Positions 42,449 to 51,457 of a DNA stretch of 64,000 nt are shown piece after piece. Location of the stretch: the NCBI GenBank assembly GCA_018660835.1, contig JABJJN010000007.1:1-64000 (forward strand). The letters run 5' to 3'. The notes under the pieces are model-generated. The model saw only the letters and a program-made list of their open reading frames with translations. It had not been told where the DNA came from and searched no databases. A program made the position numbers and the translations under genes. Position 1 is the first letter of the stretch. The number at the start of each line of letters is the position of its first letter. Origin of the DNA: Gemmatimonadota bacterium. Its GTDB lineage: Bacteria; Latescibacterota; UBA2968; UBA8231.

Positions 42449-44898
42449 GGGTGGCTCTTTCTGGCAGTGGGGATCTCGAAGAGGGTGGATTCCCCCGCCG
42501 CAAGGTGGCGTGTGTCATCACTGAGGGACAGGTCGCAGTCTGTAGAAGCGGTTGCATAGATGCCGTTGCCTGTCGCCTCCAGTCGACAGCTTCCTGCGAC
42601 GGTTGCCGTCACCACAAGCCTCGACAGAACCGGATGACCTGGCCGCAATTCAACATGCAACGAAAGGTCACTGGCAACGACGGTGGTCATACCTGCAAAG
42701 ACCGGGACCGACTCGAATATGCTCGACCCTGACTCAGCCGACCCTGACTCGGCGGATTGGGACATCGACAGGGGGAACAGCACATCGACCGTTTCTTCGC
42801 CAAAGTTCGTCGCCGTCAACGCGTCGTCCGTGAGCAGTGCGATCGAGTCCTCTGCTTCGATGAGTTGAAAAACGGCTGTTGCTGTTGCCCCATGGCGCTG
42901 ACCGGGACAGACCAGTGCAGCCAGGACGCCAGCCGTGTCACCTTGATACAGGGCGCGTGGCTTTTCGCTGGATATCACCAGATCATCAGCGATGACCTGG
43001 TATGCCTCGTAGTGATGTCGATTGCGGTACTGACCGGTGCCACTGCCCGCGCAGCGGATACCCAATCGGTCATCGATGTTCAGCCAGCTGGGCCCCCTGA
43101 GTTCGTCGACGATGTCATCCGATGGATCGTCGCCGATCCAGCCTCGGTAGGTCGTATCTCCTGATTCGCCGTAGAGGACACGCTCACCACGACAGCCGTT
43201 ATCCAGCAGCGGAAAGGTCTCATTCGTAATGCGGATGAAACCCTGTTCGAGTGACTCAAGCCGACAGTCACGTGTTGCCAGGAGTCGCTCGTAGGAGAGT
43301 GCGCGTCCGTCGGGTAGGCTGGCGAACAGGACCTGCTGCTGCAAGGAGCCCTGACACCGGTCGATGGACATGGCTACGGCGAAAGCATCTTCTCGCTCAA
43401 TCACGTGCAGACGCTGCAGATCCTGGCAATCAGGTTCATCCGCCACGACCGGTTGGGCGAGCCACGTGTCTCGCGCCGGTGCAATCGTGTAGATCCCTTC
43501 CTGTGTCAGAGGCAGGGCCATGATGACGTTGCGCCATGACAGGGACGTCTGTCCCTGCGTATGTCGATGGTGGATAAAACCAGCATGGGGATAGTGCCGC
43601 ACACCTGCGAGCCGAGTCGACAATTCAGCTTCGGGCACCGGGTTGGCACCCGCACCAAAGAGGCGGTGGAACAGATAGAGATGGGCGACTTCGGCGATGC
43701 CCGCCTCACGCAGCACTGTGGCACGATCCTTTTCTCGGGCTCGGTCCGCGACTTCTGCATTCACGAGGCGTCCACCATTGCCCTGCTGGCGCAATTCGGC
43801 CATTCGCAGGCCGCGCCGTTGTAGGGCTGCCGCTTCCGGATCGTCGAACAGGACGGAGGCGACGGCGTGGATCATCTCGTTGCCCACGGGCGACAGATAA
43901 GGCCAGTCCATGCCCTGGATGGGCTGCACGTAGCCACCGTCATCGGTGGCTACCTTCAGATTCTGATAGACACGATCTCGATTCCACAGTAACTGCGGTG
44001 GTACGTCACGACCCCACAGGCCCAGCAGGTTGCCGATGTAGACGGTGAACTTCACGCCAGCCGCCGTGTACGACGGATGCACCATGCCGTGATTTTCGGC
44101 CCAATAGTCGGGTAGCGTGGTGACGATCTTTGCGGTGTGTGCAGCAACCGTTGTGTCACCCATGGCGGCGAGATTCTTCGCGTCCTGTGGCGTTGCACAG
44201 GTGGAGAACATCCAGCCACGACAGTGGGCATCCCACTCTTGCGCCTGCGGATGATTCTCAAGAAACAGGTGGGCGCCCGTGAGACCCTCCGCCGTCCAGC
44301 CATTCTCTTCCATCTGTGTGTCGATGTAGATGCCGTTGCGCGGTGGCATGGTAGAGAACCGCTCGAGATAGTCTGCCTGCATGGCGCCGACCATCTGCCG
44401 CGTCTCGTCGTCGACGATATCGCCCAGCAGCAGACAGGCTGCCACGAGGGGTGCCGTTGTGCGGCCGCACTGACTCTCCTTGAAATAGGTCGTGCCGCGT
44501 TCGCCCCACTTGGTGCCGAAGTTTCGCGGGTCGCCAAGACCATGATCGGGTCGGACACAGTCGGCAGGCCCCGTGTCATGGGTGAAGCAGAGATAGCGCA
44601 CAGCAGCCAAGGCCATCTCGCGCAGCTGATCGCGCGAGACGCCCGCTGTCGCCGTGTCGAGGTCGGGCGCACTGGCCGCCACGGCGAGGGCAAAGGCAGG
44701 GCCTACCGTTTCCAGTCCGTACCAGTGGGCGCCACTGAGGAAGTGACCGGCACGCGGGCGCTGGGGCCACTCGTTGAAGAGCTCGACGCCCACAGGTAGC
44801 CAGCGCTCGAGCATGCGCAGGTAGCGAGCGGAGAGGTCGTTGTCGGCACCGCTGAGGTGCGCACGATGTGTCGTGATGTGCTCGGTGTTCAGATCCAT
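42445..44898 (-). CDS. Heparinase II/III-family polysaccharide lyase-like protein
   Basis: The ATG at 44898 gives 817 aa; twenty extra codons upstream lack support. The N-terminal alpha/alpha toroid (about 1-390) includes FGTKWGERGTTYFKESQCGR, ENGWTAEGLTGAHLFLENHP, WAENHGMVHPSYT (candidate Asn/His catalytic block) and MDWPYLSPVGNEMIHA. The beta-sandwich part (about 430-810) has HYPHAGFIHHRHTQGQTSLSW and YRNRHHYEAYQVI. No signal peptide is visible. Such enzymes cleave uronic-acid polymers (heparan, alginate, ulvan-like) by beta-elimination; the substrate is not determined. It heads a leftward set with the Dph6-like and LamG-EEP genes and diverges from a GHL10-like gene 46 bp away, so the two are probably co-regulated. 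Confidence 0.85.
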   Translation of the reverse strand: MDLNTEHITTHRAHLSGADNDLSARYLRMLERWLPVGVELFNEWPQRPRAGHFLSGAHWYGLETVGPAFALAVAASAPDLDTATAGVSRDQLREMALAAVRYLCFTHDTGPADCVRPDHGLGDPRNFGTKWGERGTTYFKESQCGRTTAPLVAACLLLGDIVDDETRQMVGAMQADYLERFSTMPPRNGIYIDTQMEENGWTAEGLTGAHLFLENHPQAQEWDAHCRGWMFSTCATPQDAKNLAAMGDTTVAAHTAKIVTTLPDYWAENHGMVHPSYTAAGVKFTVYIGNLLGLWGRDVPPQLLWNRDRVYQNLKVATDDGGYVQPIQGMDWPYLSPVGNEMIHAVASVLFDDPEAAALQRRGLRMAELRQQGNGGRLVNAEVADRAREKDRATVLREAGIAEVAHLYLFHRLFGAGANPVPEAELSTRLAGVRHYPHAGFIHHRHTQGQTSLSWRNVIMALPLTQEGIYTIAPARDTWLAQPVVADEPDCQDLQRLHVIEREDAFAVAMSIDRCQGSLQQQVLFASLPDGRALSYERLLATRDCRLESLEQGFIRITNETFPLLDNGCRGERVLYGESGDTTYRGWIGDDPSDDIVDELRGPSWLNIDDRLGIRCAGSGTGQYRNRHHYEAYQVIADDLVISSEKPRALYQGDTAGVLAALVCPGQRHGATATAVFQLIEAEDSIALLTDDALTATNFGEETVDVLFPLSMSQSAESGSAESGSSIFESVPVFAGMTTVVASDLSLHVELRPGHPVLSRLVVTATVAGSCRLEATGNGIYATASTDCDLSLSDDTRHLAAGESTLFEIPTARKSHP

Positions 44899-44944
44899 GC
44901 GCCTACGTTGACGGCTTAGCACGATCGGCGCAAGTTTCGCCGCT

Positions 44945-46531
44945 ATGAGACGACTCATCTACAACGATGACAGCCAGGGGGTGTCTGAAACCCGACCCGG
45001 GTCGGCCCGTACCGATCTGGAGGCGTGGGTCGACAAGCCACTCAAGGCGCTGAACATCGATACATATGTCTGGTGTATCGCCTTCCCCGATATCTGCATG
45101 CATCAGACACAGGCAGGGGAGATCTACGGCGAACGCTTTGACGAGCCGCCGAATCAGGCGGTTGTCGCAATTCGCGAACTACACGACCAGAAGACGGATG
45201 TTCTGCATGTAGTGGCGGAGCAAGCGCGCCAACACGGCGTAGAGTTTGTTGCCAGTGTGCGTATGAATGACACGCACGGGTTGTTTTCCGATCCGGCGGA
45301 TCCGCAGATATCGCAGGCTCTGCTGAACCATCCAGAGTGGGTGATCCGTCGTGATGATGGCGTGCCGGAGAGGGCGCTGGACTATTCCTTCGCCGAAGTG
45401 CGGGCACATCGGTTGGCCATCCTCAAGGAGCTCGCCGAGGGTTACGACATCGATGGCATCGAGCTCGATTTTACACGTTGGGCGAAGTTCTTTGCGCGCA
45501 ACCAAGCACCGGCGAAGGCGTCAATAATGACGCAGTTCGTGGGCGACGTGCGCCAGATGCTTGATGAGGTCGCGCAAGCACGGGGAAGGCCGCGTTTTCT
45601 ACTCGGCGTGCAGGTCCTCGAATCGATTCATCTGAACCTTCTCGCCGGACTACAGCCGGCCGACTGGGTCGCCGAGGACTGGATCGACTATCTGATCCAG
45701 TGTGACTTCAACTGCACCAACCCGCAGCTGCCTGTGGACGAGTTTGCTGAGATCTGCCAGGACAATCGCTGTACCCACCATGTACGCATGGGCAATATGA
45801 TGGCCGCCGGCTGGTCGGCGAAGCCGCACATGAAAGGGCGCTCCACCGCCGCCTACAAGAACAATCCGAGTTACGGGGGGATGGTGTTGCAGCCGGATGA
45901 GGCGCGGGGCGCAGCAGCGAACATTTACGGTTTTGGCGCCGATGGCGTCGGCCTGTGGAATATCTGCTGCAATCTCGGTGGTCAGCACAAAGCGGACAGC
46001 ACCGGTCCGGATCGTCGCAGGTTTCAGCAGGATATGCTCGACTGGATCGCCGCCGTCGATGATCCGGAGGGCTTGTGGGAGTCACCGCGGACTTACCATT
46101 TCGTGCCCATCAACAAGAGCGCCACGCTGCCCGTGCGTAATTACCCTGTGAATGCGCTGCTTACGAGTCCCACGGGTTGGCCCGTGCAAATCGTCCACTT
46201 CAGTGCGAAGTCGCAAGGGTTCCGACTGACGTATCGTTTCCGTTGCGCCGATGGCGAGCGCTGGGGGGCAGAGTCGCAGGGCGAGATGCGCTGGCGCATC
46301 CTTGGGTGTGGCCCAGCGGATCGATTCGCTTTTGATCTCAATGACGCGGCCCTCGACGTCACGTCCAGCGTAGAGGAAGACGACGAACTGCCCGCCATGT
46401 GGTTCTCGACGCAGCTGACGGGTGACGCTCCGCTCAAGAGCTTCAGTGAACTGGGTATGACGCTTCTTGAGCGGGCGGCGGATGTGATGGGTGACCCCTA
46501 CATGGAAGAGCTGCTCGTCATCATTCCGTAG
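44945..46531 (+). CDS. Glycoside hydrolase-like TIM-barrel protein (second GHL10-like copy)
   Basis: The protein has 528 aa and no signal peptide. TIM-barrel landmarks are DTYVWCIAFPDI, HGVEFVASVRMNDTH and the strand GYDIDGIELDFTRW (about 165-178), where Glu/Asp residues could be catalytic. YGFGADGVGLWNICC follows near the barrel's end. A C-terminal beta domain (about 400-528) completes it. It resembles the 27.6 kb GHL10-like protein in motif order (VRMND versus VRFSG; DGIELDFTR versus DGINIVTAR) but lacks that protein's N-terminal sandwich. It diverges from the heparinase-like gene across 46 bp and is convergent with the Ldh-type gene, suggesting a joint role in oligosaccharide breakdown. 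Confidence 0.8.
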   Translation: MRRLIYNDDSQGVSETRPGSARTDLEAWVDKPLKALNIDTYVWCIAFPDICMHQTQAGEIYGERFDEPPNQAVVAIRELHDQKTDVLHVVAEQARQHGVEFVASVRMNDTHGLFSDPADPQISQALLNHPEWVIRRDDGVPERALDYSFAEVRAHRLAILKELAEGYDIDGIELDFTRWAKFFARNQAPAKASIMTQFVGDVRQMLDEVAQARGRPRFLLGVQVLESIHLNLLAGLQPADWVAEDWIDYLIQCDFNCTNPQLPVDEFAEICQDNRCTHHVRMGNMMAAGWSAKPHMKGRSTAAYKNNPSYGGMVLQPDEARGAAANIYGFGADGVGLWNICCNLGGQHKADSTGPDRRRFQQDMLDWIAAVDDPEGLWESPRTYHFVPINKSATLPVRNYPVNALLTSPTGWPVQIVHFSAKSQGFRLTYRFRCADGERWGAESQGEMRWRILGCGPADRFAFDLNDAALDVTSSVEEDDELPAMWFSTQLTGDAPLKSFSELGMTLLERAADVMGDPYMEELLVIIP

Positions 46532-46540
46532 TCAAGGTTA

Positions 46541-47572
46541 CTACATGCCAGCAAGGTGACGCGATGCTTCCCATATCTCGTCGTCCACGGGAATGCCCTG
46601 TGCGAGATTCTCGCGGCGGGTCGCGGCGGAGCGCTGACCGGGATAGGTGACTTGCTCCCCTGCCAAGGGGACGGCCGAGCCAAAGTCGGCAAGGATGGTA
46701 GCAACCGTCTCCTCTGCCGATCGCCCGTCGTCGATGGAAGCCAGGTCAAAGGCGATGAAGATCTGCACGCAGCCAACACCGACATCCGCACCGGACCCCG
46801 TGATCTGCCACGTCGCCAGTCCACCTGACAGAAGGGTCGCCAGCAGATCGAGACACAGGGCCAGGCCACTGCCCTTCCAATAGCCGATCGGCAAGGGGCG
46901 ACCTGATTGTCGCACTTCACCTGGATCGGTGGTCAGATTGCCTTGAGTATCGTAGCCACCTGGCACAGAGAACTTGCCGCCCGTGCGCCGGAGCGTATCG
47001 GTGCGTCCTCCCGAAAACTGGCTGAGTGCCATATCGAGCAAAACCGGATCACCATTGGCGACGGGAACTGCAATGCACAGTGGATTGTTGCCGATGCGTT
47101 TCTCAGCAGAACCGTGCGGTGGCATCAAAGGTGTCGTGTTGGTCCAACTGAAGGCCAGGCACCCCGCCGCCGCTGCCTGTAGACCATACGTGGCGGCACG
47201 CATCCAGTGATTGGCATTGCGTAAAGCGACGCATCCCATGGTCGAGACTTGCGCAATCTCCACGGCACGTGCCATGGCCGTTGTCGCCGTGAGAACACCA
47301 GGCCCCTGGCGAGCATCCCATTGTTCCAGGGCGCCGAAGGATCCGACACATTCGGCATCCGCACTTGGAACGATGCGACCCGTTTCGATGTCCTCCACGA
47401 TCCCGGGGAACCGATGCAGGCCATGTGATGGTACACCGTCGCAGGTGCTGTCCGTCAAAATGACGGCGATCTTGTGCGCACGATCGGCTGCCACTGAGCG
47501 AGCCTCGAGGGCACGGCTGAATACGTCCACCATCTCAGCATGAGGTATTCGAGTCATCGGAATCTTCTTCAT
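46541..47572 (-). CDS. Ldh-family (malate/L-lactate/2,3-diketogulonate-type) dehydrogenase
   Basis: The protein has 343 aa with the family's non-Rossmann NAD(P)-binding fold. STCDGVPSHGLHRFPG (about 43-58) holds the conserved His and Arg. GCVALRNANHWMRAATY (about 113-129) holds the second conserved His. WTNTTPLMPPHGSAEKRIGNNP is the cofactor/substrate loop, and GYWKGSGLALCLDLLATLLSGG is the C-terminal landmark. Relatives reduce diketo- or keto-sugar acids or oxidise hydroxy acids. It diverges from two enolase-superfamily genes across a 214-bp region with repeated CGCGCGTGC sites. A pathway in which dehydratase products are reduced here is plausible. An ATG five codons downstream could be the start instead. 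Confidence 0.93.
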   Translation of the reverse strand: MKKIPMTRIPHAEMVDVFSRALEARSVAADRAHKIAVILTDSTCDGVPSHGLHRFPGIVEDIETGRIVPSADAECVGSFGALEQWDARQGPGVLTATTAMARAVEIAQVSTMGCVALRNANHWMRAATYGLQAAAAGCLAFSWTNTTPLMPPHGSAEKRIGNNPLCIAVPVANGDPVLLDMALSQFSGGRTDTLRRTGGKFSVPGGYDTQGNLTTDPGEVRQSGRPLPIGYWKGSGLALCLDLLATLLSGGLATWQITGSGADVGVGCVQIFIAFDLASIDDGRSAEETVATILADFGSAVPLAGEQVTYPGQRSAATRRENLAQGIPVDDEIWEASRHLAGM

Positions 47573-47620
47573 CCTTGTCAGTGGGCATGAGATTTACAGC
47601 CATCGGAGCGATGCGACTGC

Positions 47621-47665
47621 CACGCTCGCGCGTGCTGGAACTTCACAGATCTCGCACGCGCGTGC
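47621..47665. promoter_or_regulatory. Paired CGCGCGTGC sites in the Ldh/enolase divergent promoter
   Basis: CGCGCGTGC occurs at 47627-47635 and 47657-47665, exactly 30 bp (about three helical turns) apart. The first lies in CACGC-TCGC-GCGTG; the second in the perfect 12-bp palindrome GCACGCGCGTGC (47654-47665). Phasing and location suggest a dimeric repressor operator. Confidence 0.55.
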
Positions 47666-47786
47666 AAAAGCGATCATCCTCAAATACGTCGGCAGCATAG
47701 CCCCGTCGAATGGAATTGCTTTGCTTGCTGGCAAGATCCCTATACGCCGACTCTGACTGCGTACTTATCAACCTGGAGCATCACAC

Positions 47787-48860
47787 GTGAAGATTACAAG
47801 CTTCGAGCGCACCGTTCTACGCGTCCCTTTCATGCCCGGCATTCTGCCCACCACCGAATACGGTGAATTTGCGCCGCCCGATCATGGTGGCGAGTCATAT
47901 CTCAAGGCTTATCCCGAGTCGATCGAGAGACGCTGCCAGGATTTGCTGCGTCTGCACACGGACGAAGGTGTCACCGGCATTGGCATGGGCAACCCCTACT
48001 ACGGTGCGCAAGACGACACGCCGCCTGATTGGTCGGGACGGGATCCTCTCGATTTCGAGCCACGAAGCCTCGTGGGCGGCGGCTGGTCGATGGCGCTACT
48101 CGACCTGATGGGCAAGGCTCTCGATCAACCGATGTATCGACTTTTTGGTGGCAAGATGCAGCCATCGATCCCCGTCGATTACTGGATCGCGCGACAGACG
48201 CCTGAAGATACGGCGCTGGCGGCGCGACGAGCTGTGGAACAGGGGTTTCACGGCCTGAAGATGAAGTGTCGCTGGGAAGATGGCGATGTCGTTGATCGTG
48301 TGTTGGCTGCCCTCGAGGTCGCACCGGATCTGCGCATCGTCATCGATCCGAATCGGAGATTTCACACAGTGGAGAACACCCTCGAGATCGCTCGCGCCCT
48401 CGAGGGGAAGGATGTCGTGATTGAGGATCCGATCCCGCGCGATGACTTTACGCTGTACAAGCGACTGAAGGAAGAGACATCGCTGCCCATCGCGCCCCAT
48501 CTGGCGTCGCCAAGGGAGGCGATCGATGTGGTCCATCTCGGTGCGGCGGATGCCTTCAATATCGGGCCATCGGATTGGATGTTCGTGCACATGGCACGCA
48601 TCGCCGAGGACGCAGGATTGCCGGTGTGGACGGCATCCAATGTGGATCTTGGACTTTTCGACGTCTACCGACTGCACGCTGCCCTCGCCGCACCCAATTG
48701 CACATTCGGTTCGGATATCTGTGGCAACTTCGTCCATGAACACTCACTTCTCACCAAACCGCTCGTCGTCGATGGTGTTGCTGCTGCGCCGGAAGGACCG
48801 GGGCTTGGTGTTGAGCTGGATGAAGAGGCTGTGGCAAAGTACACGGTCGCAGCGGACTGA
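47787..48860 (+). CDS. Mandelate racemase/enolase superfamily protein, tandem copy 1
   Basis: The protein has 357 aa. The C-terminal barrel shows KxK as LKMKCR (about 155), the first metal Asp in IVIDPNRRF (about 188) and the second ligand in VIEDPIPRD (about 213). Where a third Glu is expected (PIAxxES) the sequence is LPIAPHLAS, so that ligand is missing or replaced by a neighbouring His. The C-terminus has GIGMGNPYYG-type loops and EGPGLGVELDE. Members abstract an alpha proton from a carboxylate and act as sugar-acid dehydratases, racemases or cycloisomerases. It is soluble and Mg-dependent if active. The paralogue follows after 16 bp. Confidence 0.9.
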   Translation: MKITSFERTVLRVPFMPGILPTTEYGEFAPPDHGGESYLKAYPESIERRCQDLLRLHTDEGVTGIGMGNPYYGAQDDTPPDWSGRDPLDFEPRSLVGGGWSMALLDLMGKALDQPMYRLFGGKMQPSIPVDYWIARQTPEDTALAARRAVEQGFHGLKMKCRWEDGDVVDRVLAALEVAPDLRIVIDPNRRFHTVENTLEIARALEGKDVVIEDPIPRDDFTLYKRLKEETSLPIAPHLASPREAIDVVHLGAADAFNIGPSDWMFVHMARIAEDAGLPVWTASNVDLGLFDVYRLHAALAAPNCTFGSDICGNFVHEHSLLTKPLVVDGVAAAPEGPGLGVELDEEAVAKYTVAAD

Positions 48861-48876
48861 CGAAGGAGAGCGCACC

Positions 48877-50154
48877 TTGGCACATACGATCAAGTATATC
48901 GAAGCGATTCCTCTGACGATGATGTTCCGGGAAGATCTCGCACCACATCTGGTGCGCTCAGGGCTGCTGGCCTTCAAGAATCGCATGACCCTGTATCGCG
49001 TCGAACTCGAGGGCGGGTTCGTCGGCTATGGGGACGGCATGGGTGAAGCGCAGGATGCGTCCGTCTTCGTCGGTGCCGACGCCATTGCGGGCTTACGAAC
49101 AATTCAGCACGGTGGTGTGCAGATGGCGCTTTATGACGCCGTCGGCAAGGCATTGGATGTGCCTGCTCACGCACTCATGGGGCGCCAGGTGCGCACACGG
49201 ATCGCCCTCGGGTACTGGACGGCAGAAGTACCGCCGGACGTGTTGGCTCGACACGCTGCCGAGGCGGCTTCCGTCGGCTACAAGGTGTACAAGACAAAGT
49301 GCCGTCCATGGTGGGATCCGGTGGCTCAGGTGGAAGCCGCCGCCGCCGCCATTGGCGACTCGGGGCTGCGACTGTGGCTCGACTTCAATGGCCACCTGCG
49401 AGACTCGCGCCAGGCGATCCAGGTCTTGGAGGAGTTATCGCGTCATGACTGCGTCGCCGGTTTCGAATCGCCGATCCCGCAACGGGATGTCAGGGGGTAT
49501 CAAGAGATTCGAGCCGCCATCGATCGCCCCATCGCCGCTCACTATGGTGCCGGCTGCTGTCACGTAAGCTCGATACCGGGATGGGATCCAGGGGTGCCTG
49601 CGGCCGAGCAGATCCGTCGCGGACAGAACGATGCATTTGTGCTGGGAGGAGGAGATGTAGAAGCGATACGTGAACGGGCCGCTGTCGCCGACCAGGCAAC
49701 ACTGCCCTTCTGGATTCAGACGATTGGTTCCGGCTTGCGCGCCGCCTGGCTCGCCCACGTCGCATCCACTCTGCAGCAGGCGACCCTGTCGAGTCTCGCG
49801 GCGCACACCATCTGGCAGCGGGACATTACGGCCCTGCCGCCGATCGTGTCAGGCCAGATGCAGGTCCCGGCGGGTCCTGGCTTGGGCGCAGAGGTCGATG
49901 AAGACCTGATAGAAGAATTGAGAAACCTCCCGACACCGCCGCAGCCGCGGCGAATCACTACTGTCATTTCACCCGATGGCACGCGTACGCACTACAACAG
50001 CGAACAGCAGCGACACGAAGCGTTCCACATGCGCGAAGCACATGGTTTCACGAGAGGTATCCGCCTCGAAACATGGGTGGATGATAGCAGCAGCGACTTC
50101 GAGGATCTCTTCGTCCGTTGCAACGAGTCACCTGTCGTCGACGCAGAGAGTTAG
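48877..50154 (+). CDS. Mandelate racemase/enolase superfamily protein, tandem copy 2
   Basis: The open frame extends back over the previous gene, but the TTG at 48877 follows GAAGGAGAGCGCACC and is the natural start, giving 425 aa. It shares the plan of copy 1: YKTKCRPWWDP (KxK), LWLDFNGH, FESPIPQRD and then PIAAHYGAG, again lacking the third Glu and having His beside it. The last 60 residues (after GPGLGAEVDED) are an extra tail (TVISPDGTRTHYNSEQQRH). The two copies probably arose by duplication and may form a heteromer. Function in sugar-acid metabolism is inferred from the divergent Ldh-family gene. Confidence 0.88.
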   Translation: MAHTIKYIEAIPLTMMFREDLAPHLVRSGLLAFKNRMTLYRVELEGGFVGYGDGMGEAQDASVFVGADAIAGLRTIQHGGVQMALYDAVGKALDVPAHALMGRQVRTRIALGYWTAEVPPDVLARHAAEAASVGYKVYKTKCRPWWDPVAQVEAAAAAIGDSGLRLWLDFNGHLRDSRQAIQVLEELSRHDCVAGFESPIPQRDVRGYQEIRAAIDRPIAAHYGAGCCHVSSIPGWDPGVPAAEQIRRGQNDAFVLGGGDVEAIRERAAVADQATLPFWIQTIGSGLRAAWLAHVASTLQQATLSSLAAHTIWQRDITALPPIVSGQMQVPAGPGLGAEVDEDLIEELRNLPTPPQPRRITTVISPDGTRTHYNSEQQRHEAFHMREAHGFTRGIRLETWVDDSSSDFEDLFVRCNESPVVDAES

Positions 50155-50209
50155 GCTATCCAGCACACGCCTGTGTGGCCGTTTCGTGACGCGGGTTTCC
50201 TAGGACACG

Positions 50210-51085
50210 CTATTCCAGCCCCAGCAGACCGAGAGAGTCGCGTTCGATGATCGCCTCGATCGCCTCCGGATCAACTGTGGGAAGTTTCGTGCCTTCCACG
50301 ATGTCGTTCACGCGGCGCAGATGGTCGATCGACTCAGCCACATCCGTAATTGGCCAATCGGTACCGAAGAGAATCTTGTCGAGGACATTCCATTCGGTCG
50401 CCTTGATCATCTGTTCCCAGAACGAAAAAGGGCGATAGAAATTGGCCGATAGATCAGCATACACATGTGGATGTTTGCGAATCACAACGCACGTATCCAC
50501 CTGCCATGGATGGCCCATATGGGCCAGCACCATGCGTAGCTGCGGATAACGCATGGCGATCTCGTCGATGATCATGGGATGAGCGTAACGAATGGGCGCA
50601 TCGCGGACGGGCGACGTGCCTTTGTGAAACATGATGGGTAGCGAGTGGCGCTGCGCATATTCGTATACTGCCAGCGCTCGCGGTTCCAGCGGATCGTAGT
50701 TCTGGTAGTTGGCGCCAAGTTTCACCCCTTTCAACCCCAGATCTGACCGGCCACGCTCCAGCTCTTCCAGACAATGAGGGTCGAAGGGATGGACGGCACA
50801 GAAGCCGATGAGTCGCTCTGGATAGGCGGCAACGAATTCAGCGACGCCGTCGTTGACGTTGCCCGAAGACCACTCGGGATCACCCGCTCGGTGCTCACCG
50901 GATGGATTCACGGCGATACCGAACACAACAGATCGGACGGCAGGTTTCTGAGCCTCCATGTAGTCGTCCCAGCAGGTGGAGACCTTCACGGGTCGGTCAG
51001 GACGCCACATGCCATTGTATTCTGGTTTGATTCCAGGAGGCAATTGCTGGTACTGGGGCGGATGTGTGTGGATATCGACAATCAT
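50210..51085 (-). CDS. Amidohydrolase-2 family TIM-barrel hydrolase/decarboxylase
   Basis: The protein has 291 aa. Metal ligands are IHTH (His6, His8), a later MFHKGTS His and LAHMGHPW, with the terminal Asp in LFGTDWPITD (about 240). This is the COG2159 pattern shared by ACMSD-type decarboxylases, lactonases and other amidohydrolases. It is soluble and metal-dependent. In a sugar-acid context a lactonase role would be sensible, but decarboxylation cannot be excluded. It is convergent with the enolase pair and divergent from the mini-HTH gene. Confidence 0.92.
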   Translation of the reverse strand: MIVDIHTHPPQYQQLPPGIKPEYNGMWRPDRPVKVSTCWDDYMEAQKPAVRSVVFGIAVNPSGEHRAGDPEWSSGNVNDGVAEFVAAYPERLIGFCAVHPFDPHCLEELERGRSDLGLKGVKLGANYQNYDPLEPRALAVYEYAQRHSLPIMFHKGTSPVRDAPIRYAHPMIIDEIAMRYPQLRMVLAHMGHPWQVDTCVVIRKHPHVYADLSANFYRPFSFWEQMIKATEWNVLDKILFGTDWPITDVAESIDHLRRVNDIVEGTKLPTVDPEAIEAIIERDSLGLLGLE

Positions 51086-51250
51086 CGGCTCTCCGGGTGG
51101 TTGGCGTTGCGCTACATGATAGTTGGCATGGGGGCGCCAGAGCTAGTATCTGGTTGAACAGGGCCGCTTTGCAGGAACCGACCAAGAACCGTAGGCGTCT
51201 GCTGCAAGGGTTACCTTCCAATCAGACAGACAAATCGGGCGAGGACGTTC

Positions 51251-51439
51251 ATGCCGAACGAACGGGGAATGGAGCGAGAGCGCATCGAGCGCGTCGCTCG
51301 GATGTATTCGACGAACGATCTGGCAAGCAAAGCTCTCGGGATCACAGCGCGAAGCTTCAGTCGACTATGCCGCAAGCACGGCATCGAGACGCCGTATGCA
51401 CGCCGGCGTGGCGGCGCCGTGATCGCCACAATGGGATAG
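51251..51439 (+). CDS. Mini-HTH protein (Fis-like, 62 aa), copy 2
   Basis: GAGGA six bases before the ATG supports the start. The core RIERVARMYSTNDLASKALGI and ARSFSRLCRKHGIETP aligns with the mini-HTH at 39.8 kb (QLERVARVYKTNKDASQALGI, TRTFTRQCERLGV). Length and position of the HTH are identical, and both have basic tails. No AAA+ gene is adjacent here, so this copy works alone or with the distant one. It lies between the amidohydrolase and galactonate-dehydratase-like genes and may regulate them. It is probably a DNA-binding dimer. Confidence 0.75.
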   Translation: MPNERGMERERIERVARMYSTNDLASKALGITARSFSRLCRKHGIETPYARRRGGAVIATMG

Positions 51440-51457
51440 AGTCAGAATCGCAGGGCT

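Noticed and set aside
48526..48876. N-terminal extension of the second enolase-superfamily protein
   Set aside because: It overlaps the upstream enolase gene out of frame, is R/S-rich and has no ribosome site; the TTG at 48877 follows a good GAAGGAG.
50165..50185. Short CACAC/GTGTG repeat between convergent genes as a terminator
   Set aside because: Only five base pairs, no T-run, weak stability.
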